This document shows positions 16,206 through 24,488 of a stretch of 37,756 nt of DNA, piece by piece; the stretch's first letter is position 1, and each line of letters opens with the position of its first letter. A program made the translations under genes and the position numbers. The DNA lies in the NCBI RefSeq assembly GCF_004403465.1, contig NZ_SOGQ01000057.1, forward strand, positions 1 to 37,756, given 5' to 3'. Under the pieces are notes generated by a model, which had not been told where the DNA came from, did not search any database, and saw only the letters and a list, made by a program, of their open reading frames with translations. Origin of the DNA: Cryobacterium sinapicolor. GTDB lineage: Bacteria; Actinomycetota; Actinomycetes; Actinomycetales; Microbacteriaceae.

Positions 16206-16245
16206 GGTAGAGTCGCGAATTGTTCAGCTGCGGCAGAATGAGGGA

Positions 16246-16569
16246 ATGCCCCGCTATGCATCCCCTGAAGAACCTCTGCCGCTTTCGGCCGAGAGGGCGA
16301 CAGTGGTGTTTGGAGCGAATCCCCTGCGAGGGGCGATCATCCGATTGCTCGCCCTCAACTCAGAAGGGATGACATCGGGTGCGATCCAGAGAGAACTCAA
16401 CACGACTTACCAAACGGTCCTCCGGCACCTCCAAGAGCTCGAGTCAGCCGGCACCGTCACCGCCGACGCGGGCGAGCAGCGCCAAGGTCAACGAGTCATC
16501 TATGTTCTCGACACTGATGCGTTGCAGTCAGCATTGTTTGGATACGGCGAATACCTGTTCGGGAAATAA
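16246..16569 (+). CDS. Winged-helix transcriptional regulator 2
   Basis: About 107 aa from the ATG at 16246. The winged-helix core is ATVVFGANPLRGAIIRLLAL, then GMTSGAIQRELNTTYQTVLRHLQELESAG as the HTH, and a wing ending GQRVIYVLD. The C-terminal FGYGEYLFGK may form a dimer helix. GAGGG stands only 1 nt before this ATG, so initiation may be leaderless or from a longer form at 16150; that longer form would place the two inverted repeats inside the coding region. I favour 16246 because homology-like sequence starts after it. It probably binds the repeats upstream and so controls itself, and perhaps rep. Confidence 0.7.
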   Translation: MPRYASPEEPLPLSAERATVVFGANPLRGAIIRLLALNSEGMTSGAIQRELNTTYQTVLRHLQELESAGTVTADAGEQRQGQRVIYVLDTDALQSALFGYGEYLFGK

Positions 16570-16626
16570 TCCGACACACCGCGCGGCGTATGCATTCATA
16601 GAGCTGCCTTCTGCCACTGTTGGCCC

Positions 16627-16863
16627 ATGGCAATGGAACCAGGACGCAGACGACGGCAGGACAACGCGCCGACCGTTCTCTTGCAGGTGCGTGTTGACCC
16701 GGAAATTTTCGCTCTCGTGACCGAGGCAGCGGCAGCAAGTGGGGCAGCTAAGGCGCTCTACATGCAGACCCTGCTTCGTGCGCTCTCGGAGCCGGCGGGC
16801 CACTTGCCAGTTCTCGACCTCGGTCGGCCTCAACTCGAGGAGTTGCCGATCCCAGCCGCTTAA
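16627..16863 (+). CDS. Ribbon-helix-helix protein, CopG-like, upstream of rep
   Basis: 78 aa. After a basic N-terminus (EPGRRRRQDN) comes a beta strand TVLLQVRVDPE, then helix FALVTEAAAASG and helix AKALYMQTLLRAL, which is the ribbon-helix-helix (Arc/MetJ/CopG) order. The tail is Pro-rich. Its place, one gene before rep in the same direction, recalls copG-rep copy-number control in rolling-circle plasmids, or alternatively a relaxosome accessory protein. That role is inference. A second in-frame ATG is 6 nt downstream. Confidence 0.65.
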   Translation: MAMEPGRRRRQDNAPTVLLQVRVDPEIFALVTEAAAASGAAKALYMQTLLRALSEPAGHLPVLDLGRPQLEELPIPAA

Positions 16864-16871
16864 ACGAAAGA

Positions 16872-16893
16872 GCCCGTCGCTTTCGCGACGGGC
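16872..16893 (+). terminator. GC hairpin after the RHH gene
   Basis: GCCCGTCGC (16872-16880), TTTC loop, GCGACGGGC (16885-16893): a perfect 9-bp stem starting 9 nt after the stop codon at 16863. There is no T-run, but many high-GC terminators lack one. It may separate the RHH gene from rep. Confidence 0.6.
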
Positions 16894-16983
16894 CACTGCA
16901 AGTTTCGTAGCTCAAACCACTTCTGCTTCCCGGCACGAGGTTAGAGCTAATCCAGATCAACAGCCCTCACGGGAGGTTTCTCT

Positions 16984-19005
16984 ATGTCCCAGAGCATAGC
17001 GCACGTACCCCATAATGCGCCCGGAATTGTGTCCGGCGTGTCTGGCGTGTCCCCCGAAGCGTGGACAGCCTGGGCTTTGACGCGCCGGATGAGTCCGCGC
17101 GATCAAGTCCGTGTGATGAAGCGCGACGCGTACGGGCGAGTGGACGAGAACAGTTACCCCCTGATCCACCGTGTTGGACCGGCTGAGCCCACGACGCCGT
17201 GGGCGATGAACTTGGCCGATGAGACCGGATTGTTCCGGGTACTGTGCTTTGACTTCGACGGTAAGGACAAGCACGGCGTTGACGCGGAGCTGATGGAGGA
17301 AGCCGTCGATGAGTGCGATGTCCTCTCCCGCACACTCGATGCCCTCTCAATCGAGCACGTCGTGTGCCAGTCCTCCGGGACGGGTGGGCGGCACATCTGG
17401 CTCGCCCTCCAGGGCGGAGCCCCGAAGCTCGCCGTCGCCCCGGTGGCCAGTGCAGCACGAGCGAACTTCCGCCGCTTGGACCACGGCATGCTCCTCAACG
17501 CGGTCACCGGTGCCGCACGGCCGCCGCTGTCCCCGCACCGCGACGGCAGCCATTCCACGGTCCTCCGCGGCAGCCTGAACACCCTGGTCACCCCGTCGAC
17601 CACGCTCGCCGACTTGGCTGCTCTGGCCGCGGTGCTCGAGGCGTGGAAGCCGTCCCTCCGCGCGGAAGACAGCGCCCCGTCGGGCCCCGTCACCCTGCGC
17701 CATCAGTCGCACCGGCGCCTCAGCACGGCCGGCACCGCCCATATGGCCACTATCGATGGCGGTAGCAACCCGAGCTGGACCGGATTCATGTGCCTGCTCT
17801 CGGCCGCGAACGCCGGCTGGCAGCTCGTCGACGTCGAGCACGCCATCAAGACCGCCCCCGGGCTGGAACACTTCCGGACGAAGAACACCGGCCGTGGATC
17901 TCGCCGGCCCCGGGCCGCAGCCGAAGCCCGAGCCCGGTTGGGCCGCCAGTGGGACAAAGCCCAGCAGTACGCCGCCCTCCAGCTCCCGCTGCCGGCGGTG
18001 CGGGAACCGCAGGACCTGTCGGAGCTGGACGCCATCGTGACCGACGTCGAAGCCCTCCTGAATCGGTTCCGGGTCAGCCCGGGCCGGTGGGGCCGCACCG
18101 AAGCGTCCTCGAATCAGCAGACCATTCTCCGCGCCCTGGCCTACCTCACCCTGCAGACCGGCAAGCGCACTGTCGCTGCCGCGATCCGCGACCTGGGCCC
18201 GATGGGCGGCCTGGGCCGCACCACCGCAGCCGACGCCCTGACCGCCCTCGCTGCTGCCGGATACGTCGAACGGGTCAGTGCGAGTGACGACGGCAACGCC
18301 GCCGAATGGCGCCTAGCCTCCACGTTATCCACAGGTCTTAGTACAGTCCGGTCACAACCACTTAATAACCCCCGCCCCCCGCACGAAATCCCGTCGTCTC
18401 CAGGTCGTTCTGCAGCTGAGCTCTTCAACACCCGCGCCTATCTCGTCGCCCTGCTCGAGGAACAACTCACCGACCAACGCCATGACCTCTTCACTCGCCG
18501 TGGCCTGGGACACCTCGCCGGCAAGCTTTACGCCCTGCTGCGCCAGCACCCGTCCCTCACCATTGACTCCGCAGCTCGTCTCCTGGGTGTTACGGCCCGG
18601 CACACTGCCACGATCCTCAGTCGCCTCCGTCGTCACAAGCTCCTCGTTGTTCACCGTGATGGGTGGGCCAGGTCGAAGCAGGATCTTCGGAACCAGGCAG
18701 CCCTGCAGCTGGGCGTGTTGGGGACACTGCTGGCTCGAGCGGAGCGGTATCGGATTGAGCGGGAGGTGTGGGCGTGGTGGCAAGCGGAACTGACGACGAT
18801 GATGTCAGCGCCGAGGTCTCGGCCGCGGCGCCCGCATGTGTCGAGCCGGCCGTTGTTTGAGGCGAGTACGCCGGGTGAGAGGGTGTGGCCGCGGTATCCG
18901 CGGGCCAGGACCAACCTCGCGGATCACCGTTCTGCGCTCGAGCTGGTGGGTGCGGGGCTGCTCAACCCGGAGAACCGGTGGCAGTACCTGGGCGAGGCAG
19001 CGTAG
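16984..19005 (+). CDS. Plasmid replication protein with primase-polymerase (AEP)-like N-terminal domain
   Basis: 673 aa. The N-terminal ~200 residues carry archaeo-eukaryotic primase marks: a metal-binding DFD at 90-92 in LCFDFDGKD, and SSGTGGRHIWL at 130-140 with the nucleotide-binding histidine at 137. The middle (about 200-330) is Ala/Arg-rich. The C-terminal part has two winged-helix-like segments, around 375-440 (TILRALAYL...RTTAADALTALAAAGYVERV) and around 505-560 (AARLLGVTARHTATILSRLRRHKL). This is the layout of prim-pol Rep proteins of actinobacterial plasmids. It would open the origin and prime DNA synthesis. GGGAGG stands 8 nt before the ATG. The preceding regulators suggest copy control. 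Confidence 0.78.
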   Translation: MSQSIAHVPHNAPGIVSGVSGVSPEAWTAWALTRRMSPRDQVRVMKRDAYGRVDENSYPLIHRVGPAEPTTPWAMNLADETGLFRVLCFDFDGKDKHGVDAELMEEAVDECDVLSRTLDALSIEHVVCQSSGTGGRHIWLALQGGAPKLAVAPVASAARANFRRLDHGMLLNAVTGAARPPLSPHRDGSHSTVLRGSLNTLVTPSTTLADLAALAAVLEAWKPSLRAEDSAPSGPVTLRHQSHRRLSTAGTAHMATIDGGSNPSWTGFMCLLSAANAGWQLVDVEHAIKTAPGLEHFRTKNTGRGSRRPRAAAEARARLGRQWDKAQQYAALQLPLPAVREPQDLSELDAIVTDVEALLNRFRVSPGRWGRTEASSNQQTILRALAYLTLQTGKRTVAAAIRDLGPMGGLGRTTAADALTALAAAGYVERVSASDDGNAAEWRLASTLSTGLSTVRSQPLNNPRPPHEIPSSPGRSAAELFNTRAYLVALLEEQLTDQRHDLFTRRGLGHLAGKLYALLRQHPSLTIDSAARLLGVTARHTATILSRLRRHKLLVVHRDGWARSKQDLRNQAALQLGVLGTLLARAERYRIEREVWAWWQAELTTMMSAPRSRPRRPHVSSRPLFEASTPGERVWPRYPRARTNLADHRSALELVGAGLLNPENRWQYLGEAA

Positions 19006-19056
19006 CCGGGACCCTGCTCTGAGGCTGTTGGGCTGTTGGGGATGCTTGGCGGTGGT

Positions 19057-19119
19057 GGGGAGGGCCCCCGGATTCAGCGTAGGTATCTAACATCTTCACC
19101 AGTCACGGAGGCCCTCCCC
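19057..19119. repeat. Long-looped inverted repeat after rep
   Basis: GGGGAGGGCC (19057-19066) pairs perfectly with GGCCCTCCCC (19110-19119), with a 43-nt gap that includes an AT-richer GGTATCTAACATCTTC. It lies about 50 bp past the rep stop, in a ~280-bp stretch without a gene. It may be a terminator, part of an origin, or the ends of a lost mobile element; the sequence does not decide. Confidence 0.5.
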
Positions 19120-19282
19120 CGGCACGGTAGCGCGATGGTGGCCTTCGTGGGGATGGTGCTTCTCATCCGGTGCCCCGCCGGCCGTTGGAACCGTGCTGGT
19201 TTCAAGCGTGGCCTTGTGGGGGGACAACCCACCTGTGGTGAGCCCTGCGGGCTTGGGAACCGCTGCGCGGTCGCCTCTTGCA

Positions 19283-19436
19283 TTTTTTTATCTGTCTGGC
19301 CGTTTCACCGTAGTTCGCTTTCGTGCCTGCGTTTTGGGCTTTCGCGGCATATCCTCGCTGCGCTGCGGTATTCCACGACCCTGCACTCCGGCACTCCCGC
19401 TCTCAATCGATTTCTCTTGCCAGACAGGCAAAAAAA
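19283..19436 (+). promoter_or_regulatory. Structured ~155-bp leader element, copy 1 (before ParB-like gene)
   Basis: Terminal arms TTTTTTTATCTGTCTGGC (19283-19300) and GCCAGACAGGCAAAAAAA (19419-19436) pair at 16 of 18 positions plus one G-T. Inside are GTGCC and GGCAC, which also pair, and blocks shared with copies 2 and 3: TAGTTCGCT, GTGCCTGCGTT, CACTCCGGCACTCCCG and ATCGATTTCTCTTGCCA. A weaker central hairpin (GGGC...CGCGG with CCACGACCC, then GGCATATCC with GGTATTCC) occupies the variable middle. It ends 23 bp before the ParB-like start. It is a candidate structured RNA leader or single-stranded-DNA promoter. Confidence 0.8.
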
Positions 19437-19459
19437 TCAGTTGATGGAGAGAGAACCCA

Positions 19460-20872
19460 ATGATTAACACCACCGCCACCGTCACTGTAGGCACCATCGA
19501 GCACATTGACCCCAACCTCATCGTCGTGGAAGCGAACGTGCGCTCTGAGGCTGCGCTGGGCCGGGAGTTCGTGGCCAGCATCAAGGCAAACGGTGTTCTG
19601 ACGCCGATCCTCGCGCGCCGCGACGACCAGGGCAACATCATCGTCCGTGCTGGTCAGCGCCGCACCCTCGCCGCCCGTGAGGCCGGACTGGTGACCATTC
19701 CGGCGTACATCGTTGCCGCCGACGAGACGACCGTGGAGCGAATCGTGCAGCAGATGGCCGAGAACGATCACAGGGAGGCCGTCACCGACGCCGATCGGGT
19801 GGCCGCGTTCCAGCAGCTTGCTTTCGAGGGTCTGACTCCCGCCGTGATTGCCAAGCGATTGGGCAGCAAGCCTGCCACAGTCAAGGCAGGAATCGCTGTC
19901 GCAGAGAACGCCGTCGCAGCATCCGCCATCGTCAGCCACTCCCTGACTCTTGACCAGGCAGTCACACTGATCGAGTTCGAAGGTGACGATGAAACCGTGT
20001 CCGGGCTCATCGACATAGCAACCACTGCCCCGGAGAAGTTCGCCCACGCAGCACAGCGCGCCCGCGACGAGGCACGGATCGAATCGATCAAGGCGACCGC
20101 GACCGCTGACCTGATCGAGCGTGGCTACGAAATTCTTGATCGTGACCGTGGATCCTACGAAACCGACTACGTCAGCATCAGCTACCTGAGCACCGCGGAC
20201 GGCGAACAGGTCACCGTGCCGCACCTCACCGATGCGGTGGGCCGGGCCGCGTACGTGCACGCCTACGCCAGTAGCGACACGGCCTTCGTGCGCTACTACC
20301 TGAAAGACCCCAAGGCCGCAGGATTTCGCAAGTGCAGCGGAAGTGGAGCCAGCAGCGGCCCGATGACCGACGACGAGAAGGCCGAACGCAAAACCCTCAT
20401 CGCCAATAACAAGGCGTGGGCCAGCGCCGAGGTCGTGCGCCGCGAATGGTTGGCCGAGTTCCTCAGCCGCAAGACCCTCCCCAAGGACACTGCCAAAGCC
20501 ATCGCACTAGGCCTGACCGTGCACCATAGTGTTGTCGGCAAAGCCAACCAGAACGGCAACGTCCTCGCCCACACCCTCCTCGGCTTGGAGCGGGCCAACT
20601 ACTGGTCCGCGGACACGCTCTCCGCACTGGTGGAGCACTCCCCCACCAAGGCGCAGCATGTCACGCTGACCATCGTGCTGGCAGGCATCGAGGACAGCAC
20701 CAGCAAGGAAAAGTGGCGCTACCCGGACGCCCACAACGCCCGCTACTTCGAGCAGTTGGCCGGATGGGGCTACAACCTCAGCGAGGTCGAGCAGATCGTC
20801 ATCGACACAGTCGCCGAGAAGGCAGCCACCAAGGCAGCCGAGGCCAACGCCGCCACGCTCACACAGGGCTAA
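19460..20872 (+). CDS. ParB/Spo0J-like protein without a ParA partner
   Basis: 470 aa. The N-terminal ParB/Srx domain (about 18-110) shows ANVRSEAALGREFVASIKANGVLTPILARR and the nucleotide-binding AGQRRTLAA. A helix-turn-helix follows at about 125-150 (GLTPAVIAKRLGSKPATVKAG). The long C-terminal part (about 200-460) is mostly helical and unrecognised. No parA adjoins it; the real partition pair is at 26923-28256. It therefore resembles the ParB-like (YubM-type) proteins of conjugative leading regions more than a segregation ParB; this is inference from context. GGAGAGA precedes the ATG by about 7 nt, and the string TGGAGAGAGAACCC is shared with the DUF3846 gene at 26149. A strong terminator follows. 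Confidence 0.82.
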   Translation: MINTTATVTVGTIEHIDPNLIVVEANVRSEAALGREFVASIKANGVLTPILARRDDQGNIIVRAGQRRTLAAREAGLVTIPAYIVAADETTVERIVQQMAENDHREAVTDADRVAAFQQLAFEGLTPAVIAKRLGSKPATVKAGIAVAENAVAASAIVSHSLTLDQAVTLIEFEGDDETVSGLIDIATTAPEKFAHAAQRARDEARIESIKATATADLIERGYEILDRDRGSYETDYVSISYLSTADGEQVTVPHLTDAVGRAAYVHAYASSDTAFVRYYLKDPKAAGFRKCSGSGASSGPMTDDEKAERKTLIANNKAWASAEVVRREWLAEFLSRKTLPKDTAKAIALGLTVHHSVVGKANQNGNVLAHTLLGLERANYWSADTLSALVEHSPTKAQHVTLTIVLAGIEDSTSKEKWRYPDAHNARYFEQLAGWGYNLSEVEQIVIDTVAEKAATKAAEANAATLTQG

Positions 20873-20885
20873 CCTCGCCCCAAGC

Positions 20886-20929
20886 CCCGGCGTGACAGTC
20901 CCCCACTGTCACGCCGGGCCTTTTCTGTT
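20886..20929 (+). terminator. Strong intrinsic terminator of the ParB-like gene
   Basis: CCCGGCGTGACAGT (20886-20899), loop CCCCC, ACTGTCACGCCGGG (20905-20918), a perfect 14-bp stem followed by CCTTTTCTGTT. It stands 14 nt after the stop codon. Confidence 0.92.
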
Positions 20930-20991
20930 CCCAGACCCTGGTACGGAAGCCAGAGCCTAAAAACGACCAGGCACCCGTCCCTTCGGGCCGT

Positions 20992-21017
20992 GACGGAACA
21001 GCGGCGCAGCCGCCGTC
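20992..21017. repeat. GACGGAAC-hairpin repeat, left copy
   Basis: GACGGAACAGCGGCG followed by CA and GCCGCCGTC. A close copy stands at 21709-21733, so the two flank the membrane-protein gene 21036-21590. Each can fold into a GCGGC/GCCGC hairpin. It may serve as a terminator for the minus-strand gene, or be a small dispersed repeat. Confidence 0.5.
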
Positions 21018-21035
21018 TCCCCGCTAACGGAAACG

Positions 21036-21590
21036 CTAGGCGGCAGGGGTAGTACGACGCGGTGAGAGGGTTCGATCGCCTGAAGCGGCAGTCACGAGGA
21101 AGAAGAGTGTGAATCCGGTAACGACGAAATTGCCGACGACTGCCAGCAGTCCCCCAAGCAAGGCGGGATGCGCGGTAAAAATCGCGGCCAAGGAAACAAG
21201 AAGGGTCAATGAATTTCGCACCAATTTCCCCCGATGATTTGTCAGCATGAAGACTCCGTTGCTGACTAGTAGCACTGTGGCGCTGAGCGCCCACGCGCTA
21301 GCGGTTTCACCAATATCGCCCGGCCACACAAACAGAGCCGCTACTGAAAGACCGAAAACGAAAACGGCAAGAATCCAACAAGCCCAGGCGATGATCTTCG
21401 GTAGCGCGCGCACGGTACGGGTTAGTGCCGCGACAAGAACACGAGCGGAAACGGCAATAATCCAACTGGCCCATGTGACGATTTGGCGCACCGCGCGCAC
21501 CGCGCGGGTTCGCCGGCCACCGGCAGTATTCTCGGCGGCTGTCGCGAGGTGAGTTTCGGCCAATGTGCTGGGGCCCGCAGGTGTGGTCAT
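21036..21590 (-). CDS. Small integral membrane protein, unknown function
   Basis: 184 aa from the ATG at 21590 (MTTPAG...). About five hydrophobic segments: two short ones within a repeated pattern (ALRQIVTWASWIIAV-like and LPKIIAWACWILAV, about 20 residues apart in style), then GLSVAALFVW, ALSATVLLVSNGVFML, and two near the C-terminus. The resemblance of IVTWASWIIAV to IIAWACWILAV suggests an internal duplication. The tail is basic. No ribosome site is clear, and a start at 21632 is possible. It is the only minus-strand gene between rep and the partition genes, flanked by a pair of hairpin repeats, so it may be a separate insertion. Confidence 0.6.
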   Translation of the reverse strand: MTTPAGPSTLAETHLATAAENTAGGRRTRAVRAVRQIVTWASWIIAVSARVLVAALTRTVRALPKIIAWACWILAVFVFGLSVAALFVWPGDIGETASAWALSATVLLVSNGVFMLTNHRGKLVRNSLTLLVSLAAIFTAHPALLGGLLAVVGNFVVTGFTLFFLVTAASGDRTLSPRRTTPAA

Positions 21591-21708
21591 AATGCGATGA
21601 TATGGCCGGTGAGGTGCCCGAAATGCGTGCACTGATCTCTATTACTCGCTCCATCGATGTGCCTATCGCCCAAGGACCAATCAAGAGAAGGGGAACGTTT
21701 AGGGGCGC

Positions 21709-21733
21709 GACGGAACGGCGGCGAGCCGCCGTC
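21709..21733. repeat. GACGGAAC-hairpin repeat, right copy
   Basis: GACGGAACGGCGGC, GA, then GCCGCCGTC; ACGGCGGC and GCCGCCGT pair perfectly with a 2-nt loop. It differs from the copy at 20992 by about two changes. It lies about 135 bp upstream of the IF2N-domain gene. Confidence 0.5.
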
Positions 21734-21867
21734 CACAGCCGAGCACCTGTCCAATGTTGTCCGGTGCCCCTTCCTCTGCTTCCCCTCATTGAACAGGAAC
21801 GGGTAGGACCGTCACCCGCCGGTAGCCTGAGACTAAATTCCAACGGGGGGAACGGGGTGGCCGGCTA

Positions 21868-23841
21868 ATGTCCGCGAAACCGAGAGTGCACGAGATCGCC
21901 AGAGAGTTCGGGGTGGACGCGAAGATCGCCCTCCGAATACTGAAGGAGGACGGAGTGTTCCTCAAAGGACCGAGCAGCTCGATGGAGCCGCCCGTCGCAA
22001 GACGACTCCGCGCCCGGCTCCAAGCCGAGGGCCACACTCAGCAGAACCCGCAAGCACCGACACCAACCACGCCGCGGCCACTCGTCCCCGCGCTGGGACG
22101 CCCTGTCCCTGCGCCCCCGGGAACCCGCTGGAAAGCCACGGAACCATTCGTCGCGTACATCAACGCGAAGCCCCCGGCGCCAGCTTCCGCAGCGCCCCCT
22201 GCCCCGCCTCGTCGCGTGCGCTCGCGCCCAGGAGACGGCGTCCCCGAGGCTACTCCGCGCCGAGGGACCGGCGTCGCCCATGAAGTCGCCCCATCCGTGC
22301 GAGAGGCGCGCAGGATCAAGGAGGCTAAAAAGGCCGCAAAGCGGGAAGCTGACTTCCAGCTCGCAGCGCCCGAGGCTCGACGAGCGGCCGCAGCCAGGGC
22401 GGAAGAGATCGCCCGGCGCGGGCGGGAGAAAATGGTGCTCGCGCTGGCCAACCAGGCGGGGCAGGCGTCACGGCCGCCGCGCCCTCGCGTCGCCCGGCCC
22501 GTGCGCGACCTCTCACTGGAGGAGACGCGCGCCGTGGTCCGGCGGGGCATTGTCACCCGGCGGGACGGGAAATGGGAGGCGTATGGGATTGGGTTGCAGG
22601 AGCGTCAGGGATGGGAGAAGGCGGGGCTCGGCTACTTCCAGGCTCACATCCCCGCCATGTGCCGGTCCTTCGGCTCGCCCAGGGCGGCCGTCACGGCCAA
22701 GCACCTGCACGTGTTGCTCCCGAGTGGTCTCACCGTGCAGCAGGCGTTCGAGGCTGGAGACAACATCGTCCAAGTGATGGACCAGCTCGCCGCAGTCACC
22801 GATCGCTCATTCAGCAGCGCCTTCGGAGCCCGGGCCGCCGCGGTCGTCCCCGTGCTGCGGGAGGCCCCGCCCAAGAAGTCCCACGTCGTCGCGTCGTCGC
22901 CGGGAGCCATGGATGCCGCGGGCGTGCCCAGTCTCTCCACCTTGCTCATCCGCGCCACCCGACCTTCGCCAAGCGAGCAGACAGTCGACGCGTTCAATCG
23001 AGAGCGCAAGCAGTTCGACCGGACGGGACACCCAGGCCCCCTGGTCAAACTGTACGCAGAGGCGCACGGGATCTTCGATGACATGAACCTCACCCGGAGG
23101 CTTCTCCAGAACGTGCCCCCACACGTGGTCATGAGGGTGCAACGACTGCCGCTCGTGAACCTCATCGCTGACGCCCTGCGCGAGCGCCAGTTCTACTACC
23201 TGTCGCGCACGGCAACCGCGGCCGTCGAGGCGGACGCCGACCCGCGCATCCCGATCCCCGAGGAGTACGACCTGCCCACGCCCACCGGGTTTGCCCTCCT
23301 CAGGGACACGGATATGGACGGGCAGCCCGCGGGCCGGATTCTCCTCTGGAGTCACGGCGCGCGCGAGTTGACCGCTGCGATCGTGTCTGTGGCGGATCTC
23401 GCCGCCGGGCTGACGGAGTTCCCGAACGTCCGGACGGCTCCCATCGGCTCGGTGGGGAACGCGGATGCCGCGCTCGCCCTGGTCGCAGCGATTGGGGCGG
23501 CGACCCGGCGCCCACCCGGGGATCTGGACACGGGGGCGCGGGAGGCCCCGCGGAGGCTGCCCGGGGGGATGGTCAAGCCGCGGCCGCGGAAGCCTCTCGT
23601 TGACGAGGCGGGAGACCTGGTCGATTTCGTCTCGCTGATCTATGCACCGGGGGAGGCGCACTTCGAGGAGTCGCAGGCGACGGGCAGGAAGGCGGAGAAG
23701 CGGTGGGTTGTCCGCGGGCATTGGCGCCAGCAGTGGTATTCGTCCACTGGGGAGCGGCACCCTTTGTGGATCAAGGCGCACGAGGCGGGCGCTGACGAGG
23801 GAGAACTGCTGACGGGTGATCGCGTGCGGGTCAACCGGTAG
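21868..23841 (+). CDS. Large protein with IF-2 N-terminal (IF2N) domain and unknown body
   Basis: 657 aa. Residues 1-50 match the IF2N module of translation factor IF-2: [44 protein letters not shown] Pro/Ala/Arg-rich linker (about 55-150) and a charged helical stretch (about 140-195, with [17 protein letters not shown]) follow. The rest (about 210-657) is a folded part I cannot name; its end [22 protein letters not shown] has a Trp/His-rich pattern I associate with actinobacterial plasmid and phage proteins. There are no GTPase motifs, so it is not IF-2. A role at the ribosome or in binding nucleic acid is possible but unproven. The ATG follows an upstream G-rich stretch (GGGGTGG, about 8 nt away). 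Confidence 0.75.
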   Translation: MSAKPRVHEIAREFGVDAKIALRILKEDGVFLKGPSSSMEPPVARRLRARLQAEGHTQQNPQAPTPTTPRPLVPALGRPVPAPPGTRWKATEPFVAYINAKPPAPASAAPPAPPRRVRSRPGDGVPEATPRRGTGVAHEVAPSVREARRIKEAKKAAKREADFQLAAPEARRAAAARAEEIARRGREKMVLALANQAGQASRPPRPRVARPVRDLSLEETRAVVRRGIVTRRDGKWEAYGIGLQERQGWEKAGLGYFQAHIPAMCRSFGSPRAAVTAKHLHVLLPSGLTVQQAFEAGDNIVQVMDQLAAVTDRSFSSAFGARAAAVVPVLREAPPKKSHVVASSPGAMDAAGVPSLSTLLIRATRPSPSEQTVDAFNRERKQFDRTGHPGPLVKLYAEAHGIFDDMNLTRRLLQNVPPHVVMRVQRLPLVNLIADALRERQFYYLSRTATAAVEADADPRIPIPEEYDLPTPTGFALLRDTDMDGQPAGRILLWSHGARELTAAIVSVADLAAGLTEFPNVRTAPIGSVGNADAALALVAAIGAATRRPPGDLDTGAREAPRRLPGGMVKPRPRKPLVDEAGDLVDFVSLIYAPGEAHFEESQATGRKAEKRWVVRGHWRQQWYSSTGERHPLWIKAHEAGADEGELLTGDRVRVNR

Positions 23842-24341
23842 GCCGCCAATAAACGATTGGCTGGTGTTGGTTGCTCTCTCTCACAGCGCCCAATGGGAAT
23901 CTACTTTGCCGACGTAGCATACGACTCAGTTTTCATGACCCTACGGGGTAGACGGAATGGCTCACCGGGCAGCGCTGGTCAGCGGCGGGCGCACCGTCGC
24001 GACATTGCAGGTGGACTCGACCGGTACTACCCCAAGGGCCACGAAGCTCTGCGTACCCGGATTGCTGAGACAGGCGCGGTACCTCCGAAATCAGCTTCGG
24101 ACAAAGCCTCACCCGGTACCGGTTCCTTATGCGAAACCGGTTGATCGCGGCCGCCGCCCGCGCAACCGTCGTGACGGAAGCCAGCCAACGTTCGGGATCC
24201 TTGAATATAGCGACCCTCGCCTTCACAATCGCCTGTCCCGTGGGCGGGTGCCGTCCCCGGCCCGGTCACGTCCCCGATCCGAGAGTTCGGCGCACAACTC
24301 GTCGTGAACGCTGAGGAAGTCGCCGTCTCTAGGCCGGGCCG
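23842..24341. other. Non-coding stretch, no convincing gene
   Basis: About 500 bp between the IF2N-domain gene and a palindrome cluster. Short open frames exist on both strands but have no ribosome sites, and they are rich in Arg/Pro, as expected of shadow frames in GC-rich DNA. There is no strong repeat. It may be part of a transfer or replication origin together with the cluster that follows. Confidence 0.5.
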
Positions 24342-24446
24342 CCGGCCAGCTCACGAGCTGGCCGGGGACGGGGAAATCGCCCTCGCACTCCCCCACAGCG
24401 GAATATCAGAGTGATGTCACTCTGATAGTGCGACGGCGAAGCCGTC
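24342..24446. repeat. Cluster of three palindromes; candidate oriT or protein-binding origin site
   Basis: Palindrome 1: CCGGCCAGCTC (24342-24352), AC, GAGCTGGCCGG (24355-24365). Palindrome 2: TATCAGAGTGA (24404-24414), TG, TCACTCTGATA (24417-24427). Both have perfect 11-bp arms and a 2-nt centre. Palindrome 3: GACGGC, GAA, GCCGTC (24432-24446). They are followed 42 bp later by leader element copy 2. No T-run follows palindromes 1 or 2. Confidence 0.65.
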
Positions 24447-24488
24447 AAAGGCGACATGGAGCCGCTGCGCGGCACTGATTGTTGAGCA

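Noticed and set aside
19283-19436. Leader elements read as simple intrinsic terminators
   Set aside because: The T-run is at the 5' side and the A-run at the 3' side on the plus strand, with over 100 nt between arms, and on the minus strand no stem is directly followed by T; the shared inner blocks also need another explanation.
23857-24307. Short plus-strand frames in the non-coding region
   Set aside because: No ribosome site, Arg/Pro-rich, overlapping each other in different frames; the region is better explained as an origin-type stretch.
24342-24446. Palindromes taken as a CRISPR array
   Set aside because: The palindromes have different sequences and there is no regular repeat-spacer order or cas gene.
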